Positions 11,103 to 21,030 are shown, counted from the first letter of the stretch. The stretch is DNA of 64,000 nt from Laccaria trichodermophora (GCA_018417955.1 JACTVC010000007.1:496001-560000); one strand, 5' to 3'. Made by a program: numbers and translations. Notes: generated by a model not told the origin, from the letters alone.

Positions 11103-12302
11103 ATGACTGGACGACCCAAGTATGTCCTGGGGCCCAATAATCACGACACTAGAAGCTACAGTCCTCGGAGACTGCCAAGTTTCTCCGGCTATGATCAAAT
11201 ACCTCTCCTACCCTCTCCTCCATCTTATCTACTTCCACCCTACGTTCACCGTCGACACGTGGCCATGAATGGGAGGCTTTGGGAGATAACCTCTCCTAAT
11301 TCCTTACTCAACGCCTTCTGCCCGGGTTTACGTCCTACCAATCTGAACTTACGTGTTGACCATTTCAAGGAAGAACTTCGGCGCTACGATGGACACATGG
11401 GCCCTTTCGACCCAACCGTAAACGCTCAACTATGCTATCCAGGCAAGGAATGGAGAGCCCTGATAATCTCACCCGCTGCAGGAAATCCGCGCGAGAGTCC
11501 CGAATACGAGTCATTGCTTAATTGATGGAAAAGCGATGGAGCCCCGGCTTTCGACACTGGAAGAGTAATCGATGGGTATATCGACAATCTCATTCGAATA
11601 AACCAAGAAACTGAAAGGCGAATGGACACTCTCTATCGTGCCCACGTCAACTACTATTCCTTTGAACCAGATCATGCCGCATTGTGGAGTACAGGCATCC
11701 GTCCTACCGTACCTTCCTCCGAGTACATCGACACCTTACGACGGCATAAACGGTTTTCCCTGTTCGTCAACTTCACCACTGAGGCTCAACGTGGTATTAA
11801 AGACAAACGTGCATTTGTCGATTACGTATCACGACTCCAACAAACACGGCTCTGGAGACCTGACCCCGACGCTGACATACCAAAGGCAGATGATCGCTAT
11901 ATCGGGGTTTGGCTCAATGGGATGGAAGAGCGACAAGCGAGATGGTACATGAAGGAAGGAATACCGTGCTTCGTAGCAAGGGAGGTCTCTTCTCATGAGC
12001 GCGCTAAACTCGCTGCTCTAGAGACGATGGTCGACTTCGCTGCTGAATCTAGCGCGTCGTCAATACATTGGAACGTGAACGAATACGATACCTTGGCAAT
12101 ATTCCGAGGAGACTTGCTACTGACCGACACTACTCGATCCTTTGACCTAGGATGGATTTGGCCAACAGTAATCCCTACTAACGAGGAACTGGAACGTCCA
12201 AAGGAAGTAGTCAATTACGAGCCCCCTCCTCTAACCACGGTAGTTGTAGCAGGTATATGGGATCCTATCCTCCCTCTATATCATTTACTTTCCAATACTT
12301 AG
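11103..12302 (+). pseudogene. Accessory ORF2 of gypsy element, one in-frame stop
   Basis: Reading from the ATG at 11103 gives about 400 codons interrupted once by TGA at 11523-11525. The frame continues open through 11526-11621 into the next block, so the two halves are one gene. The stop is again readable as CGA. No catalytic domain is recognised. A segment near 11890-11990 ('YIGVWLNGMEERQARW', then 'GIPCFVARE') resembles what I recall of uncharacterised Agaricomycete proteins. Its place after integrase is where env-like or extra ORFs sit in some elements, but no signal peptide or membrane segment is seen. The last 50 bases could be an intron (GT at about 12253, TTAG at 12299-12302), so the true end is uncertain. 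Confidence 0.6.
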
Positions 12303-12671
12303 CATTTGTATCACATGACTCCCATCCATACTTGTCAGTAGTAGTCATGTGACAATTCACCTTCTTACATCTCTACCACCACTGCATCTATTGCTTTCTA
12401 GCAGGCGTTCTATCGTAGCTCAAACCAATAGGCAAGTGTTATTGTGTATTAACAGGTCACTGACACTCTGCTCCAAGAGAACAAGTGTCAGCACCAGTTG
12501 ATCAGGGCAGATCTTATCAGATCTGCAGTGCTATCCCTTTCTGTGTCTGTATCCAACCTCTCGTGGATTTCCCAAGAGGTAGCAGGGGTTGTAGCTTTGG
12601 ATTTCCAGAGTGATCTCAACCCTCGCTAGGATACGCCCACATCCAGTCTCATTTCTTCATTCTTCCTCTCT
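12303..12671. other. Non-coding spacer between accessory ORFs
   Basis: No gene seen. It contains an 8-bp inverted repeat CACATGAC ... GTCATGTG separated by about 30 bases just after the ORF2 end. The hexamer GCATTT occurs at 12302 and again at 12758, with matching frame on either side. That may be chance or the scar of an insertion; TG...CA ends were not found. Confidence 0.4.
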
Positions 12672-15068
12672 TTGGACCAAGTTGCAACCAAGATCGCACC
12701 TGGGTCTTCACACCTTTACCATTCCAGCTCGCTATACGACTTTCATCGACAGCTCCTGCATTTAACGCACAGATTGTCCGTTACAGTAGTCGTCGACGTC
12801 AACCGGATTCCCTGGATTAAACCACCTCCTGTGCAGAGAGCGGAACCGTCCCCTCCTGGGGCCCCGGCATATGAACGAAAGAAATGGCGAAAATTTGTGC
12901 AACAGCACCATCCGGAGAACACCTTTTATGAAACCTCACCTAAGAAGAACCCAGACTATAGGACGCACACCTTTTTTGATAGGGAAAGACGTTGGCAAAT
13001 TTTATTCTTGAAACCACCTAAAGCTCCTCCTGGCTGCATTTCAGATACCAACATCTTTGGTCAGCCGTGTCCTGATGGAATCTACAAGGATATGGCACAA
13101 AAACGAAAACGGATGCGACGCCCCGCATGGATTTATGATCGTATGGATCCTAGGACTGACGACATAGGAATGTTAGCCCCTGTTCCCAAGCCAGAAGAGC
13201 TTCCCTTAATTCGAGACCCCCCTCGTCACATCCCAGACGACGATAGCGAAGATGACAATGACAATGACTTCTACTATCCCAGCTTTGACTTCGGTAAACA
13301 GCCTTCAAAAGACATTAGTACTGTGAATAAGGAAACTCCTGAGAGCGCGATAACCTTGCCCGCAGCTCCAGTGGCGGAACCTAGTAACGCAGCCATTGGC
13401 GCGACAACTGGTTCCACGAGTACTGGGATAAGTGCTAGCCTACCCTCAGCTCTGCCCCCTACAGAGCTTTCGGGATCAAAACGGTCAGATGAGGAAGTCT
13501 CGTTGGGAGAAGAGGATTCGGCTACGGAGGCTATGGGACCTCAAATTCAAATTGATACCATGATTGAAGACGTCGTAATGGAAGAGAGATCTACCGTCGT
13601 TGCAGACCCACTGGAATTCGCGACTTCCTGTCTCATGATTTACGGAATACCCTTGTCTGAGAGTTTTGAGTCTGTACAGACTATAATCTCTGATCTGGCT
13701 GCACAACTTCAATTATCTGTGCACCGTATTTTCAGGACAAGCATCAGACAAAACCAAAGTTTCTGGCTAGAGGCTGAATCGGTTGATCAAGCACGACAGC
13801 TTCGCAACCTCATGCATCATCGTCACGAGAATGGATTGGAATTGCTAGTCTCATTCGCTAACTATGAAGACTACGTGGGTGTGCTAGCTCTCGCGACTCA
13901 TTCATGGCCAACCCCCATGAGCCCTGCTTCAAGTCAAGGCCCAACCTCGATCGTCAACCAGTCCCCCGTTGCCAGTTCGTACGCTACAAGCAGTCAGCCA
14001 CGCCGGCGTTCTCGCGATCGGCGGACTTCTCGTTCTTCGGAGCGTGTTTGCCGTGAGAGACGTCCACCTTCACGGTCCCATTATCGTTCCCCAGCTCGTA
14101 CGACGAACTTCCGTCGGCGATACCAACGCTCACCATCCCCCTACTACAGACAACGGTCTCCTCGTAGGCGTTCAATCTCCCCTCCAAGACGACGGCGTCG
14201 AATGTCTCGTTCCCCATCTCCCGCCTACAACCGTGCATCGGAAACGGAGCGTGGTGTCAAGTCCCCTCCGCAGAGCAGGAATATGGATCAAAGCTTCCCT
14301 GTCCCAGCGGTTCCCAGTGCTCCAGCAGCCTTGAACTTACCATATGGCGCTCCGCTGCCTTTCGGCATGAACATTGCCTTTATGTGGTCCCCTTCTGGGA
14401 ATACGTTGAGTCCTGTGTTATTACAAGGTAACGGTACTGTTCTGCCCTACCCTATGCCCCCACCTGGATCTACTCCAAGCGCCCTTCTACCCTGGCCCAT
14501 AGCCGCTGCCCTACCTGCGTCGACCCCAGCGACTACTCCATCCATTCCTGAGCCGACTGTGTCCGTCTCCACTACAGGGACCTCGTCCACCTCGTTTAAC
14601 TCACAACCAGCCCTCATGTCTCAGTTATCCGACAGTCTCGCTGCTAGAATGCGCGAACCAGTTCGGCCTGTTTCCCTGTCATCCCGTCTTTCAAACCCTC
14701 GTGATCTTTCTTCTCGGTTATCAGACGCTCCTGGAGCTTCGCTGGTCGAACGGCTGAATACGGCTGAGTCTATGGACGTGGACTCCCCTTCAACGTTGAT
14801 TCCGATGACAGTCGACGACCCACATCTAGCGGCTGTCAGTGACATAATGGCGACCGCAGGACCTCTGGTGTTAGACCCGGTACAGTATGACAATCCATGG
14901 AGGCCTGGTGACCACAACGATGAGGATGAAGAAGACGACGAACCTACGGAAGAAACCACGTGGAAGAAAACCAAACGAGGGAGGCGGTCAGGACAAAGGA
15001 TCCAGAACATACGACGGAGGGATGAAGAGAGGGAGGAATGCCGGCGACATAAGCAACGACGGTTCTGA
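12672..15068 (+). CDS. Accessory ORF3 of gypsy element: inferred RRM-like fold plus SR-rich domain
   Basis: An open frame of about 798 codons whose ATG is uncertain; the first in-frame ATG is at 13095, but conserved-looking sequence ('IPWIKPPPV', 'FGQPCPDG') lies upstream, so translation may start earlier or by splicing from ORF2. Residues about 315-400 have a beta-alpha-beta-beta-alpha-beta pattern typical of RNA-recognition motifs ('CLMIYGIP', then 'VHRIF', 'SFWLEAES', 'LLVSFA'). Residues about 435-520 are rich in Arg-Ser and Ser-Pro pairs like splicing-factor SR domains. A Pro/Ser/Thr-rich region, an acidic patch ('NDEDEEDDEP') and a strongly basic tail follow. It ends 38 bp before the polypurine tract, so it is inside the element. 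The RRM assignment is by eye and needs structure prediction. Confidence 0.6.
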   Translation: MDQVATKIAPGSSHLYHSSSLYDFHRQLLHLTHRLSVTVVVDVNRIPWIKPPPVQRAEPSPPGAPAYERKKWRKFVQQHHPENTFYETSPKKNPDYRTHTFFDRERRWQILFLKPPKAPPGCISDTNIFGQPCPDGIYKDMAQKRKRMRRPAWIYDRMDPRTDDIGMLAPVPKPEELPLIRDPPRHIPDDDSEDDNDNDFYYPSFDFGKQPSKDISTVNKETPESAITLPAAPVAEPSNAAIGATTGSTSTGISASLPSALPPTELSGSKRSDEEVSLGEEDSATEAMGPQIQIDTMIEDVVMEERSTVVADPLEFATSCLMIYGIPLSESFESVQTIISDLAAQLQLSVHRIFRTSIRQNQSFWLEAESVDQARQLRNLMHHRHENGLELLVSFANYEDYVGVLALATHSWPTPMSPASSQGPTSIVNQSPVASSYATSSQPRRRSRDRRTSRSSERVCRERRPPSRSHYRSPARTTNFRRRYQRSPSPYYRQRSPRRRSISPPRRRRRMSRSPSPAYNRASETERGVKSPPQSRNMDQSFPVPAVPSAPAALNLPYGAPLPFGMNIAFMWSPSGNTLSPVLLQGNGTVLPYPMPPPGSTPSALLPWPIAAALPASTPATTPSIPEPTVSVSTTGTSSTSFNSQPALMSQLSDSLAARMREPVRPVSLSSRLSNPRDLSSRLSDAPGASLVERLNTAESMDVDSPSTLIPMTVDDPHLAAVSDIMATAGPLVLDPVQYDNPWRPGDHNDEDEEDDEPTEETTWKKTKRGRRSGQRIQNIRRRDEEREECRRHKQRRF

Positions 15069-15106
15069 GCTCATCTGCAGAAGTCTCGACAATGCTCCAC
15101 TCTCAT

Positions 15107-15116
15107 GGGGGGGCTT
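15107..15116 (+). promoter_or_regulatory. Polypurine tract of gypsy element
   Basis: GGGGGGGCTT immediately before TGTAACGG, the presumed start of the 3' LTR. It matches the tract of the nested element at 5400-5408 apart from one extra G. Confidence 0.75.
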
Positions 15117-15488
15117 TGTAACGGTGTATAGCTACCCTATTCTTGCATGATACCTGAAGCATTGTATTTACTATTGTTTGTTTCATATTATATAATGTCG
15201 TGTACTCATTGTAGTACCTCACCTTATACCACGACATCTATATTCTATGTGGATTGGGTCACAGCTACGATTCACGGCTAGGCAGCCTTACGCCTCCCCT
15301 CCGGGATACAAGAGCCCGGCGTCGGGTGACAACGCTCCCGATCCGGGATTACGGGACGACATAGGCGCTTGTCCGTCACGCGGAACGACGCCACCAACTC
15401 TAAATTCCAACACGCTCTCTAACTCCGCAACTTGCTCCAAACGCTCGCAGACTCCTCCAGAAGTCCAGAACAACCCTTCAGTTTCACA
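15117..15488 (+). repeat. Gypsy 3' LTR, start defined, end not resolved
   Basis: Begins TGTAACGGTGTATAGC right after the polypurine tract. The first part is AT-rich with possible promoter and polyadenylation sequence; the part near 15285-15390 is GC- and CpG-rich. Because the 5' LTR lies outside the window, the 3' limit cannot be set by comparison. The listed end is simply where a separate inverted-repeat arm begins. Confidence 0.6.
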
Positions 15489-15543
15489 CTCCCACGCCAG
15501 TTCCCATAAAAGGTTCGATGATTTTTGACCTCCCCTTAACAAT
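15489..15543 (+). repeat. Outer inverted-repeat arm, left
   Basis: A 55-bp arm starting CTCCCACGCC and containing ATAAAAGGTTCGATGATTT. The reverse complement is found at 16479-16532 with about four mismatches. The sequence between this arm and the inner pair is not homologous on the two sides. Confidence 0.85.
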
Positions 15544-15760
15544 CCAGTCCTGCCCATGCCAAATCTTCCCGGTCCTCGATTTCCCTGCGTCCAACCCAAA
15601 ATCGTCTTTCAGCTATGCACCCCAGAGGCGCAGCCGATATATTTATATTAATCCTTGTGTTTTTCTTTAACATTGAATGTACATATTTCATGGCAAGAAA
15701 ACGAGAACCTCCCAAAAAATACAACTCAAACAAGGAGGGAAAAGAAAGAACAGATAGCTA

Positions 15761-15817
15761 CAGTGTTTTGCATGTGAGATTGGAATCCAAATCTCACGAA
15801 AACTTGTTTGTTCTTGT
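15761..15817 (+). repeat. Inner inverted-repeat arm, left
   Basis: A 57-bp arm (CAGTGTTTTGCATGTGAG ...) that matches the reverse complement of 16257-16313 at all 57 positions. Each arm also contains an internal near-palindrome, GTGAGATT ... AATCTCAC. Confidence 0.95.
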
Positions 15818-15870
15818 GGTCTGTGACTGATGGGAGTCAACGTTCAATCATCGACGTAAATGCGGGTTCC

Positions 15871-16215
15871 AAGGGAGGGGACTCTGTTGGAATAACACCC
15901 TAGTATATGGTCAGCAATTTCACGGACGTTGTAGATAGATCGAGAATACTTAATTACTAAGCCCGAGGATATCACCAAGGTGATTTCTCACACACCTAGT
16001 ATCTTGTAGTATATTCTAGTATTTACATTCTGTAGTATATAAGGGCGACGAAATTGCCCTCTAGAATAATCATCTTTATCCCCTACTACCACTGCACTAT
16101 ATATACTCTCAACAGACTCCTCCACTTGAAGAAAATTAGTATCTAGTCGGAAGACTAGATTGTTTGTCGGCCACCCGTGGCCTTCACTAAGAGCGCTTTG
16201 GTAGAGGAAGTTCAA
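15871..16215 (+). mobile_element. Ty1/copia-like 3' LTR fragment with polypurine tract
   Basis: AAGGGAGGGGACTC (15871-15884) is a typical polypurine tract and is followed at 15885 by TGTTGGAATAACACCC, a characteristic copia LTR start. An AT-rich region with TATATAAGG-like sequence near 16036 follows. The likely end is near GAAGTTCAAC at about 16207-16216, but the terminal CA is not clear. Nothing of the pol region remains, so this is a truncated copy. It lies between the two inner inverted arms. Confidence 0.6.
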
Positions 16216-16256
16216 CGTTCAGCGCTGTGACACCGAGGAAGGCAACGTCACACATT

Positions 16257-16313
16257 ACAAGAACAAACAAGTTTTCGTGAGATTTGGATTCCAATCTCAC
16301 ATGCAAAACACTG
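16257..16313 (-). repeat. Inner inverted-repeat arm, right
   Basis: Exact reverse complement of 15761-15817 (57/57 by eye). The loop between the arms is about 440 bp and holds the copia-like LTR. Confidence 0.95.
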
Positions 16314-16478
16314 TAAGTGACAAAATAGATGGAGTACAGAAATCCGAGAAGTTGTCCGGTCTGGATGCAACCACTCCAGATCTTACAGATGTGTCATTCA
16401 TAAGAAAATGCGTCGATTTCACACAACGGAGACCAAGAATACAGTGGAAACGCGGTGTGCGTCGTGCGACACGTGCTT

Positions 16479-16532
16479 ATTGTTTAGGGGAGGTCAGAAA
16501 TCATCGAACCTTTTATGGAAACAGGCGTGGGA
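16479..16532 (-). repeat. Outer inverted-repeat arm, right
   Basis: Reverse complement of 15489-15543 with about four differences. It ends about 130 bp upstream of the first host gene start at 16666. Confidence 0.85.
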
Positions 16533-16665
16533 GCCGCGCGGTACGTGGATTTAAACTCAGATTTACCGGTCTGTATATCGCAGGTACTTCTCATATACAG
16601 AACGGTCACCGGTCTAATTTAAATCGAGATCGTTGCTCGCCTCTATCCACGATCGTCCGTTCATT

Positions 16666-17519
16666 ATGGCTCAGGTTGCACCTCCTCTGACGTACCTATA
16701 CCACATTCCAAGTGTCCATGAATCCAATGGAGGTGTCCCTGCTATGCTTGAAACGCTGGATCTCAACCGAAGCGCCCAGGCTGGTGCCCTTATCGATCCC
16801 CAGAACCTCAGTCACGCAAAAACAGTCGCTAAGGCACTGAAAACAATACACGGTGAGGTTCAAATATGATTCCTTGAATTCTTCTAATATCCATTTTACC
16901 AAGACTTGTCGATTGACGACCGCGTTACAGGTGCTGTTGTGGAGAGTGCGGAGTTAAGGGTTGCTGCAGTGGAAGCTGCTCGTGCGTGTCGCATGTTCAC
17001 AACTTTATTTCATGTAACCTATTGATTCTTCTCATAAGACGTTGCCGCAACGTATATGCCTATGGATGCACAGGCTTTACAGAATATCAACAACCGACTC
17101 AATCAGATGGATCATCAAATCGCTGAGGCTCTGGCTATTTCCCGCAACACACAGGTCCTCGCGCATAATCGCCTGCATGGTGTCCCTTGTGACTATCGGC
17201 CCCTCTACAAGACGGTGTGTTATTGTGGTCCTTAACCTCCTAGTGGTGACCCTTTGCCACATAGATCCAAGGAAACGGCCTCGACCTTGCGAACCACATC
17301 TATGGTCATATTGCAGGTCTACAGGACATCCTCATTGTGCCAACTCAGAAACCTGTAGTCGGGACAGTCCCACCTAACTTCAGCACAAATTTTACAGCAT
17401 ATACAAGAGCTGACTTCGTCCGCCTCATCATTTTCTACAACGAAGACTTTGGGATTGTCGTTAGCGATACTATCCAAACCTCTATTGATAAGCTTTGGGG
17501 ATTTATGAAAACATACTAA
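16666..17519 (+). CDS. Unknown conserved fungal protein, 231 aa, four exons
   Basis: Exons 16666-16852, 16904-16981, 17039-17214 and 17265-17519 join in frame with GT-AG introns of 50-57 bp. The start is the first ATG of the exon ('MAQVAPPLTYLYHIPS'). The middle is helical and Gln/Asn-rich; the C-terminal part contains 'PVVGTVPPNFSTNF' followed by a hydrophobic-acidic stretch 'VRLIIFYNEDFGIVVSD'. I recall similar uncharacterised proteins in mushroom genomes, but no function is known to me. It is the first intact gene after the repeat region. Exon structure is well supported; function is not. Confidence 0.7.
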
Positions 17520-18135
17520 CTTTTCCCTGCAAAGTAAGTTGTATCTAATATTCTTGAGTCTATTCAGGAAAACGATACAGAGCTTTTCGACACGATGCAT
17601 AATATTTCCCTTTAGCCCATTTTCCTCTCTTATGGAATAACAATGAGGACGTCATTCAATCCAGCATTTACATGACTCACGATATCGTGGTAAGCAAAGG
17701 GTTTGCCAAGATGCAGGACAATTGAAGGTGAGTACGTAGCCCCTAGATTTCGCGCGTTAGTACATATAGTCCTTTCCTTAATTTCCACCGTGTTCACATC
17801 ATGAAAATTATTCTATTCATGATATTCCGTAAGGACGTCGCATATTATACTCTACAAATGATGTTGTGAAGGTGGGGTAATTTGCATAAGGTAAGAGGGA
17901 ATAATGCAATCGGGTTCATCGCAAATGAAGCGCGCGTGTGAACAAAAATGAATAGGAAACGAAGGTAATGAACCATGGGCGGTGGGGAGCTACCACGAAA
18001 AACGCCCACTTCTCTGTGGATGGGACGATGAGAAGCAAGAAGGTTCGTATCTGTCTATCGAATGGGCTGGATTCGGGTAGTGTGGGGAATATTAGCATCT
18101 GTATCGAGATCCGTGGGTAACTGAAAACGACAATA
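17520..18135. other. Intergenic, possible gene relic
   Basis: No complete gene. Around 17575-17730 short open pieces ('LWNNNEDVIQSS') are broken by stops and could be a degraded exon of an unknown gene. The rest shows no structure I recognise. Confidence 0.3.
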
Positions 18136-19541
18136 CTAGTCAACTTTCCTCTGTCCAATATTTATACGTCCGCTCGCGGGCCTCACTGTCCTCAGAGGGA
18201 TAGCGCTAGTGCTTCCCTCCTCTATACTTTCTGTGGGATCACTAAAGGCCCTGCTGCCCCTCGGTCCTGAAGTCTTGGTGGACCCTCCACCGACGCTCAA
18301 AGCTTTGATGATCGAATCATTCAACCACATCACCAGAGCGAAAATAGGCAAACGTATGGGCACCAACGGAGAAGGATGGCGAATAGTTTCGTTGTCTGTC
18401 GAATTCGTGATTTGAGGTGACGGGTTGTACGGGTCGAGAGGGACGGGTCGTGCGTGCATGGCCAAAATGATGTACTGAGACAGAAAAGTTGAGTTTCTGA
18501 CTAAAAAAAAGAGCATAGTATGCTTCGTACCACAGGATACACAAGTGCGAACAAAGCGCCGTTTGCCAATGCGGATCCCCACATGCATAGCGCGGCAGAA
18601 GGAAGGCCTAAAACGCGATCGTCAACACAGGGTAGCGTGCCACGCACCCAAACTCACCGAAAGCGAAGTAGTAAGCCCATCTTTCTTCCAGATGGCGTAT
18701 TCGTCTTGATAAGGACAGTCCACGAGCGATCCAAACAAATCTACTTCCAATTATCTCCGAGCCTGACCCAATTTCGTTTCCACTTACTCAAAGCAATAGT
18801 ATCTGCGAGAATAATAAAGTTAGTGAGCCACATCAGAACGAACCCAAGATCGCTTACGCATCAACCCAACAAATGAACAAAAACCCTATCGCCGGACCGA
18901 TGAATGGTATATTTCGAAGTCCAAAGGAAACGATGACCGACGTGAAGACCATCACACCTCGATACGCAGAGGTCGCGATGGCAGTTAGCATTCCGGTATA
19001 GGTGGACGGCTGTGATTGCGCTGCTGCACGAGTTCCGTGTTGGAGCGTGTAGGTCCGCTTCGCAATTACTGAGCACCAGGTCATCTGTGATTTACGTTTC
19101 ATTATGAACCGCATCATCCGTGAGAGGCAACTCACATTGAGATATAATGAAAGTCCAACGACCGGTAGGAGCCATAGGATCTGATAAAACCATCCAATAT
19201 TGCGGTGGAGCCACTTCTGCTGATCATGCACGAGGGGTTGCATGAGGAGGTCGAACGTGTATATGGAGGTTAGTGAGAGTAAATTGAGCAAGAGAGACTT
19301 GTAGATATTCGCGCGGATCTCTGGGTCACTAAACAGCTGTAAGGACTCCAACGTGGAGTGGTAGAGAGCAAACGCACTTGGCCACCACCGAGAAAACCAC
19401 ATTCCAGCGAAATGCATCATGCAAGCCTCTCCAAACCCATTTCAGCTGAAGCAGGACAGAATCTTGAAAGGAGAGAAACGTAGGGTATGTCGACCTAGAA
19501 GATAACCTTTCCTGAGGGTACACTTGGTATGAAGACCGCAT
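18136..19541 (-). CDS. EI24: EI24 domain membrane protein, 382 aa, six exons
   Basis: Exons on the minus strand: 19541-19378, 19328-18858, 18802-18788, 18740-18658, 18607-18531 and 18474-18136, all joining in frame. The third exon is only 15 bp. Several hydrophobic segments are seen, including 'ILWLLPVVGLSLYL' and 'IPFIGPAIGFLFICW', followed by the family signature 'YYCFEFVWIARGLSL' and 'HLEERWAYYFAFG' restored across three short exons. EI24/PIG8 proteins are ER membrane proteins; in animals EI24 acts in p53-linked apoptosis and autophagy, and the fungal role is poorly known. The C-terminal tail is Ser/Thr-rich. The start is the first ATG of exon 1. Confidence 0.85.
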
Positions 19542-19844
19542 TGCGACGGTTGAAGGGGGCAGAAATCAGTAAACCCTAACCTTAGATTGGGTGTCAATTG
19601 CTATAGACGACTTATATTGGTCTAGCCGGAATATATATTTGGTAGCGAGATGAACATATAAAAGTACACCTTTGCATCGATAAGTTATAGTTACAAAAAT
19701 GATAAGAAAAGCACAGCGAAGAAAGACGATCGAAGCCCAGATACTAGATGGTAAAGAGGTTACAATAAGGGGTGAACGGTCAAGAGGAGGAATCTATCAG
19801 GAGCGTTTGGTAGGCTAGATACTCATTAGTACATATCCATGAGA

Positions 19845-21030
19845 TCAGAAATTGTTGAGACGAACCTGCTTCCTGGGCGCCGGCGCAGCTTTCGCAGGTG
19901 CCGCCTTCGTAGAAGCCTTTGCTGCAACCTTCTTAACGGGGGCCTTCTTTACGGCTGTCTTCGCTTTTGCAGCAGCGGTTGTTCCAGTCACAGCCTTGAC
20001 AAAATTAGTCTTAGTGTAGGCATTGATGAGATTATTGAGAAATACCTTTTTCGCTGGGGCTCGCTTGGAAGTAGTGGTTGTCTTCTTAGCAGGGGCAGTA
20101 GCTTTGGGTTTGCCTGCGAGTACTTTCTTTGCTGGGGCCGCTTTCTTCGCTGGGGCAGCCTTGGTAGCCTTTGAAGCCACTGGTTTCTTTGTTGTCGCAA
20201 CAGGCTTCGCAACTGTTTTCGTGGTTCCAGCCTTGTGCTTTGTGGTGGTCGTTGCTTTAGCTTTAGAAGCAGGGGCCTTGACTTTGGAAGCGGGTTTGTT
20301 CTGATTGACAATTGTTACGCATCGTGACAAAGACAGCGACGATTACTGACCTCCTTGGCGGCTGAAGCTTCGGCGGGTTTTACTTTATTGAGCTTGACTC
20401 GACCAGAAGGACCTACGTAGACGCGGAGTTAGTCACTCGACACTTTTCTCTCCGACTTTGATCAACATACCTTTGGGGAATGAAAAGATGCCTTTCTCCG
20501 CTCCCGAGTTCAATGCCTTCGACAGTTGCGTTGTTTGTGCGGCACCAATTTCAAGTTTGTATTGTGTCTCGACGTATCTATGCATCCACGATGAGTAAGG
20601 TCTAAGTGACTAGCCGCGGCAACATACTTTTTGATTTGTGGGCGTGAGACACCAATCCGCGCATCTTCGGTATTAGCAGCGATGCATTCCTATGGGACGG
20701 GAGAGCAGAACGTGAGCGAGCGTCGACGAAATTGAACAGAAGAGGTGAGAGCGTATCGACATCATAGCTTGTACACATGACCCAGCGAGCACTGACACGA
20801 TGCCCTCCGCCCTATCCTAATTCGGATAGGACGACGATGACAATAAGAGACCATTGAAGGGTGAGGAGAAGACCAAGACGATAAGGTAGAGAATTGGTGA
20901 AGGTGAAGCGTACCTTAATCATATCAATCCATGTTGGGTGAGAGGGTGCTGGTTTCGCAGATGCTTTCGAAGGAGCCTTCTTCGCGGCAGGCTTGGCGGC
21001 GGTGGTAGTGGTGGCTTTAGCTCTTGCCAT
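19845..21030 (-). CDS. Linker histone H1, 267 aa, five exons
   Basis: Exons 21030-20914, 20689-20628, 20577-20471, 20412-20351 and 20300-19845. A short Ala/Lys/Thr-rich N-terminus precedes the H15 globular domain (about residues 30-105: 'HPTWIDMIKECIAANTED', 'GVSRPQIKKYVETQYKLE', 'LSKALNSGAEKGIFSF'). A long Lys/Ala/Pro-rich tail of about 150 residues, typical of H1, then binds linker DNA. The intron split of the globular domain rules out a canonical replication-type histone gene. It lies in tandem with EI24 and divergent from MZM1. Confidence 0.93.

Larger units (their letters stand above)
1..15116 (+). mobile_element. Ty3/gypsy chromovirus, 5' end off the window, with nested insertion
   Basis: A long plus-strand element made of Gag-Pol (1-10919, interrupted by a guest element), two downstream coding blocks (11103-12302 and 12672-15068), a polypurine tract and then the start of a 3' LTR. 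Domain order is Gag, zinc knuckle, protease, reverse transcriptase, RNase H, integrase, chromodomain, which is the Ty3/gypsy order; the C-terminal chromodomain places it among chromoviruses. The 5' LTR and primer-binding site lie outside the window. The copy is dead: three in-frame TGA stops and a 3.9-kb insertion. The roughly 4 kb of extra coding sequence between integrase and LTR is unusual for the group. Seen: domains, stops and insertion. Inferred: that all blocks belong to one element. Confidence 0.9.

Noticed and set aside
12307..12757. Solo LTR between the two accessory ORFs, based on GCATTT at both sides
   Set aside because: The enclosed sequence starts TG but does not end CA, and no terminal inverted repeat was found; a six-base match may be chance.
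13969..14334. Alternative frames in the SR-rich region of ORF3
   Set aside because: Arg/Ser codon bias keeps other frames open; only the 798-codon frame runs through.
19839..20304. Plus-strand frames rich in Ala/Val/Phe and Leu/Gly
   Set aside because: Antisense of the Lys/Ala-rich tail of histone H1.
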